Shown piece after piece: positions 6,830 through 9,533 of a stretch of 9,533 nt of DNA. Source of the DNA: an uncultured Leuconostoc sp. (GTDB taxonomy: Bacteria > Bacillota > Bacilli > Lactobacillales > Lactobacillaceae); the NCBI GenBank assembly GCA_900554745.1, contig USIU01000034.1, positions 1-9,533 of the forward strand. The letters are read 5' to 3'. The translations under genes were made by a program, and so were the position numbers. The stretch's first letter is position 1, and every line of letters begins with the position of its first letter. Below the pieces are notes generated by a model. The model did no database searches, had not been told where the DNA came from, and saw only the letters and a program-made list of their open reading frames with translations.

Positions 6830-7537
6830 TTGTCGGCCGGCGACGTCCACAAGGCGCTTACAACTATTACTATGTCAATTAACGTCTATATTGTCCGGCA
6901 CGGCGAAACTTACTTCAACTTCTTACACCGCTTTCAAGGCTGGTCAGATGCACCGTTGACTGCCAAGGGCATCGAACATGGCTTAGATGCCGGCAAGCGA
7001 CTCGCTAATATTCACTTTGATGGCGCATACTCTTCTGATTTGACCCGCGCCATTCATACCGCACGCTACATTTTGAAAAACAATACGTCAGATTCACCAG
7101 AATTTCCAACGCAACTCTTTGATTTCCGCGAACAGTTCTTTGGGTCTTTTGAAGGGATTAACGGTGAAACAGTGACCACCACCTTAACGGCCTTTAAAGA
7201 CACGCCCTTTGAAACCTACACGAACTTGATCACCATTTACGGGATGGCTGACGCGATGGACACGATTCGTCAGGCTGACCCTTACCACTTCGCCGAAGAC
7301 GATGAACAATGGTGGGCGCGTGTTTCACGTGGCTTTAATGATATTCGTTTCCGTCATAAAGACGGTGATAATGTCCTCATCGTATCACATGGCACGACGA
7401 TTCGTGGGATTGCCGAAAAGTTCGGTCGCCATGATTTCGCCAGTGAGCCTGTTAAAAACGGCGCCGTCATGCAACTCGAACTCGACCCCCATGACGCCAC
7501 GGTGGTTCGTTTTAACGATGATACGACGGTCTTTTAA
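6830..7537 (+). CDS. Histidine phosphatase (phosphoglycerate mutase-like) family protein
   Basis: The cytoplasmic enzyme has 235 residues from TTG 6830, or 221 from ATG 6872. The phosphoacceptor motif R23-H24-G25-E26 lies in the first beta strand. The other active-site residues are R73 (in LTRA), E101 (in FREQFFGSFEG) and H187 (in VSHGTT), so the catalytic core is complete. Family members move or remove phosphate through a phosphohistidine; the substrate cannot be predicted, and a glycolytic mutase role is not implied. The family usually begins close to INVYIVRHGET, favouring ATG 6872, but that ATG has no Shine-Dalgarno, whereas AGGAGG sits 13 nt before TTG 6830. I report the longer form and regard the start as unresolved. 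The gene has its own extended -10 promoter after the upstream terminator. No classic terminator follows; the hflX promoter begins at its stop codon. Confidence 0.87.
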   Translation: MSAGDVHKALTTITMSINVYIVRHGETYFNFLHRFQGWSDAPLTAKGIEHGLDAGKRLANIHFDGAYSSDLTRAIHTARYILKNNTSDSPEFPTQLFDFREQFFGSFEGINGETVTTTLTAFKDTPFETYTNLITIYGMADAMDTIRQADPYHFAEDDEQWWARVSRGFNDIRFRHKDGDNVLIVSHGTTIRGIAEKFGRHDFASEPVKNGAVMQLELDPHDATVVRFNDDTTVF

Positions 7538-7566
7538 TAGACAGTTTTGGAAAAAACTGTTACACT
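7538..7566 (+). promoter_or_regulatory. Candidate promoter of hflX
   Basis: TAGACA (7538-7543, five of six to TTGACA) and TACACT (7561-7566) are separated by exactly 17 bp, directly after the preceding stop codon. The start would be near 7573, giving an untranslated leader of about 160 nt before hflX. Confidence 0.5.
7541..7560. repeat. Perfect inverted repeat inside the hflX promoter (operator candidate)
   Basis: ACAGTTTT (7541-7548), GGAA, AAAACTGT (7553-7560) is a perfect 8-bp inverted repeat. It covers the end of the -35 and the whole spacer up to the -10. No T-run follows on the plus strand, so it is a poor terminator for the upstream gene; a repressor or activator site is an inference from its position only. 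Confidence 0.5.
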
Positions 7567-7572
7567 ATCAGT

Positions 7573-7735
7573 AGTCTAAATAAAGGAAGTGCAATCAATT
7601 GTCAAACGAATTTTAAGATCCCGTAGATAAGAGTAGAGTCTCTATTTTTATGTGCACATCTTGAGATTGGTCAGCAATTTTGCCCTCGACACGTAAAATG
7701 CCCCCAGTCTCGCTATTCTCTGGAGGTATTTTTTT
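7573..7735 (+). promoter_or_regulatory. Structured 5' leader of hflX with short upstream ORF and alternative hairpins
   Basis: AAAGGAAG (7582-7589) lies 9 nt before a five-codon ORF starting TTG (7599-7616, TTG TCA AAC GAA TTT TAA). Downstream, GAGATTGG (7663-7670) can pair with CCAGTCTC (7704-7711, one G-U), continued inside by GCAATTTT (7674-7681) with AAAATGC (7695-7701). A second AGTCTC at 7637-7642 can pair with the same GAGATT. CCCCAG (7702-7707) can instead pair with CTGGAGG, which contains the hflX Shine-Dalgarno (next entry). The layout resembles attenuation leaders; structure is judged by eye, not folded. Confidence 0.45.
7702..7735 (+). terminator. Possible conditional terminator / Shine-Dalgarno-sequestering hairpin before hflX
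   Basis: CCCCAG (7702-7707) can pair with CTGG-A-GG (7720-7726) with one bulged A and a 12-nt loop. It is followed directly by TATTTTTTT (7727-7735), which ends at the ATG. The 3' arm is the GGAGG of hflX. It is mutually exclusive with the hairpin using 7704-7711. The stem is short, and the T-run may simply be a T-rich spacer. Confidence 0.35.
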
Positions 7736-9034
7736 ATGACTGAACAACACATTAACGCCCAAGAACCCCGCAAAGTCTTTTTAGTTGGCTTAACCACCAG
7801 CCAAGCGAATTTGGCCTATGAACTCGAAGAGCTGGCTAATTTGGCCAAAGCCAACAACTTAGTCCCAGTGGAAACGTTCACCCAAAAGCTCGAACGGCCT
7901 AACCCCGCAACTTACTTTGGTAAGGGAAAAGTGGAAGAATTGGCAGAAGCCGCCAAGACTTATGATGTGGATATGATTGTTGCCAACGATGAGTTATCCC
8001 CATCCCAGATTCGCAACTTAGAAAAACTAACCAACACGACGGTGCTGGATCGCACGGGGTTAATCTTAGACATTTTCGCCCAACGTGCTCAAACTAAAGA
8101 AGCCAAGTTACAAGTCCAATTGGCGCGCTTACAGTACCAACTCCCCCGCTTGCGCACAAGTATGTCTGTCAGCCTTGATCAGCAAACCGGTGCTGGTGGT
8201 GGTGGCTTTACGTCACGTGGTTCGGGTGAAACAAAGCTCGAAGAATCACGCCGTCGCATCACGTCTCAAATGGTGCGGATTCGCCAAGAACTCGCCGAGT
8301 TATCTAAAGGCACGTCAACCCGTTCAGCCAAGCGCACCACGAACGAATTAGCCAATGTGGCCTTGGTCGGGTATACCAACGCTGGTAAGTCAACCTTGAT
8401 GAACCGCCTCCTCGCCCGCTTTGGCGTCGGTGCGGACACGGACGACACCAAGCAAGTGTTTGAAAAGGACATGTTGTTTGCCACGTTAACGACCACCGTT
8501 CGCCAATTGACGTTACCAGATAAGAAACAATTCTTACTGAGTGATACGGTTGGGTTCGTCTCGAAGTTACCACACAACCTCGTCTCTGCCTTTAAATCAA
8601 CCTTGCAAGAAGCCGCAAACGCTGATTTGTTGCTACAAATCGTGGATGTGTCAGATGAACACTACAAAGACATGATGGCCACCACAGAAAAGACCTTGGC
8701 CGAAGTCGGCGTGACTGACGTACCGATGATCACTGTCTACAACAAGGCTGATCGCACCGAACTGGTCTACCCTGACGTGTCTGGGGAAAACACGATTACC
8801 ATTTCCGCCCTAGACCCTGCCTCACAAGATGCGTTAATTGACCTAATCAAGAAGCAAATCTTCAACGACGTCCAAGAAGTCACGCTCCACATCCCCTTTG
8901 ACCAAGGCGCTGTGCAAGCCAAACTCGCCGCTAAGCATACCTTTAGCAAAGAAGACTATGATGAGACGGGGACGTTGATTACCGTTGAATTATCCGAGTT
9001 GGAACGCAAGTTGTACGCGGATTATATTGTCTAG
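7736..9034 (+). CDS. hflX: HflX, ribosome-associated GTPase
   Basis: This 432-residue cytoplasmic protein has a normal HflX length. The N-terminal nucleotide-binding domain (about 12-110) contains NPATYFGKGKVEEL (56-69) and LDRTGLILDIFAQRAQTKEAKLQ (104-126). A Gly-rich linker with GAGGGGFTSRGSGETKLEE (152-170) and a helical segment follow. The G domain has G1 GYTNAGKST (212-220), the switch threonines at 250-254, G3 DTVGF (270-274) and G4 NKAD (336-339), then a C-terminal domain. HflX binds the 50S subunit and splits stalled or idle ribosomes during heat or antibiotic stress. ATG 7736 has GGAGG (7722-7726) 9 nt upstream. No hfq or hfl partners are nearby. Its long structured leader suggests regulated expression, and it ends in a strong terminator. 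Confidence 0.97.
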   Translation: MTEQHINAQEPRKVFLVGLTTSQANLAYELEELANLAKANNLVPVETFTQKLERPNPATYFGKGKVEELAEAAKTYDVDMIVANDELSPSQIRNLEKLTNTTVLDRTGLILDIFAQRAQTKEAKLQVQLARLQYQLPRLRTSMSVSLDQQTGAGGGGFTSRGSGETKLEESRRRITSQMVRIRQELAELSKGTSTRSAKRTTNELANVALVGYTNAGKSTLMNRLLARFGVGADTDDTKQVFEKDMLFATLTTTVRQLTLPDKKQFLLSDTVGFVSKLPHNLVSAFKSTLQEAANADLLLQIVDVSDEHYKDMMATTEKTLAEVGVTDVPMITVYNKADRTELVYPDVSGENTITISALDPASQDALIDLIKKQIFNDVQEVTLHIPFDQGAVQAKLAAKHTFSKEDYDETGTLITVELSELERKLYADYIV

Positions 9035-9036
9035 TG

Positions 9037-9074
9037 AAAAGCCCCTCACACGGATTAACGTGTGGGGGGCTTTT
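9037..9074. terminator. Strong intrinsic terminator after hflX, usable from both sides
   Basis: A 16-bp stem pairs AAAAGCCCCTCACACG (9037-9052) with CGTGTGGGGGGCTTTT (9059-9074), with one G-U pair and the loop GATTAA. T4 follows on the plus strand, and the A4 on the other side gives T4 on the minus strand. It also lies downstream of the convergent small membrane protein gene. The rest of 9075-9115 shows nothing recognisable. Confidence 0.93.
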
Positions 9075-9115
9075 ATATTTGACTATGTGTTCATTATGGT
9101 GGTATACAAGGCCAT

Positions 9116-9310
9116 TTACTTAAATCCCTGATAACCGATAAAACCAAAACTGATCAACACCGCTAAAGCAATGCCTACAAGCCTTGCGCTTGCATAGCTT
9201 ACACCAAACAGCATGATAAGCCCAGTCAGAAGCCATCCAAACAAATAGACAATGCCAATCACGATAAATGGCGCGGCAATTATCAAAATAAACGTTAATA
9301 GTTTATCCAT
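9116..9310 (-). CDS. Small hydrophobic membrane protein of unknown function, next to the CRISPR trailer end
   Basis: The protein has 64 residues, is almost wholly hydrophobic, and has two or three membrane segments (about 4-23, 24-37 and 43-60). It is rich in Gly, Ile and Leu, with few charges (MDK at the start, one Arg near 43, Lys at the end). I do not recognise a family. The ATG (9310-9308) is preceded by AGAGGTAA, with GAGG ending 6 nt upstream, which is good support for translation. Only 26 bp separate its start from the terminal CRISPR repeat, and I see no convincing promoter there, so it may depend on read-through from the array. The hflX terminator serves its 3' side. The call rests on the Shine-Dalgarno and membrane character; a chance ORF remains possible. 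Confidence 0.6.
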   Translation of the reverse strand: MDKLLTFILIIAAPFIVIGIVYLFGWLLTGLIMLFGVSYASARLVGIALAVLISFGFIGYQGFK

Positions 9311-9336
9311 TAGTTACCTCTTTAATTGTGTATCTT

Positions 9337-9533
9337 GTATTTGAACTCATTAAAATGACAGACATCTGAAGCTTGATGACAGACGAAGTTATTGAAACCA
9401 TTGTACTCGAACTCATTAAAATGACAGACATCTGAAGCGGTTACTGGGCTAGAAATATCCCTGTATATGTACTCGAACTCATTAAAATGACAGACATCTG
9501 AAGCAGACCAGTTGTTCGTAATCAACGTATTTT
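9337..9533 (-). CRISPR. CRISPR array, trailer end; continues beyond the window; type II-A-like repeat
   Basis: Three 36-bp repeats lie at 9337-9372, 9403-9438 and 9469-9504. Spacers of exactly 30 bp are at 9373-9402 and 9439-9468, and 29 bases of a third run to the window edge (9505-9533). Read on the minus strand the repeat begins GCTTCAGATGTCTGTC and ends ATGAGTTCGAGTAC. The 9469 and 9403 repeats are identical, while the 9337 repeat has two changes near its minus-strand 3' end (TTCAAATAC for TTCGAGTAC). Degeneracy at this repeat marks the trailer end, so the leader and cas genes should lie to the right. The 36/30 geometry and the repeat style resemble type II-A (Cas9) arrays of lactobacilli; no cas gene or tracrRNA is visible here. 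An apparent ORF across the array is a repeat artefact. Confidence 0.97.

Noticed and set aside
7589..7630. 13-residue ORF from GTG 7589 in the hflX leader
   Set aside because: The GTG follows the AAAGGAA by only two bases, too close for initiation; the TTG at 7599 fits the same site better.
9322..9525. 67-codon minus-strand ORF over the CRISPR array
   Set aside because: Its protein is a repeated peptide produced by the array repeats (ASDVCHFNEFEY); this is a known artefact of CRISPR arrays.

Overview
The window looks like chromosomal DNA of a low-to-moderate GC lactic acid bacterium (order Lactobacillales). The class Ib ribonucleotide reductase, strong AGGAGG-type ribosome binding sites, TTG/GTG starts and a 36-bp type II-A-like CRISPR repeat all fit that order. 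A Weissella/Leuconostoc-type organism is my best guess from the look of the proteins, but it is not proven by anything seen here.

Layout from left to right. A tRNA-Tyr(GUA) gene on the minus strand is cut by the left edge. It is divergent from a PAP2-fold membrane protein whose catalytic motif 3 has lost the histidine nucleophile. A bidirectional terminator separates that gene from a convergent minus-strand cluster, nrdH-nrdE-nrdI-nrdF. This cluster encodes the oxygen-dependent class Ib ribonucleotide reductase (NrdE large subunit, NrdF radical subunit), its flavodoxin-like activase NrdI and its glutaredoxin-like reductant NrdH. A stem-loop and a separate good promoter lie between nrdH and nrdE, so nrdEIF may be expressed partly apart from nrdH.

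About 440 bp without a convincing gene follow. Next, on the plus strand, come a CNNM/CorC-type membrane protein (putative Mg2+/divalent cation exporter) with an EF-hand-like loop in its tail, a histidine-phosphatase (phosphoglycerate mutase-like) enzyme with an ambiguous start, and hflX, the ribosome-associated GTPase. Each of these three has its own candidate promoter. The cation transporter and hflX are each followed by an intrinsic terminator. The 5' leader of hflX can form mutually exclusive hairpins, one of which would sequester the hflX Shine-Dalgarno and end in a T-run. Together with a tiny upstream ORF this suggests attenuation or translational control.

At the right edge, after the hflX terminator, a 64-residue hydrophobic protein is encoded on the minus strand. 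Its start lies 26 bp beyond the degenerate terminal repeat of a CRISPR array (three 36-bp repeats, 30-bp spacers) that runs off the window. The array reads on the minus strand and the trailer end is inside the window, so leader, older/newer order and cas genes should lie beyond the right edge. One spacer contains a stretch that mimics the repeat itself.

The points most worth a second look are the hflX leader, the repeat-like spacer and promoter-less small membrane gene at the CRISPR trailer, the PAP2 protein lacking its nucleophile, and the EF-hand-like tail of the cation transporter.
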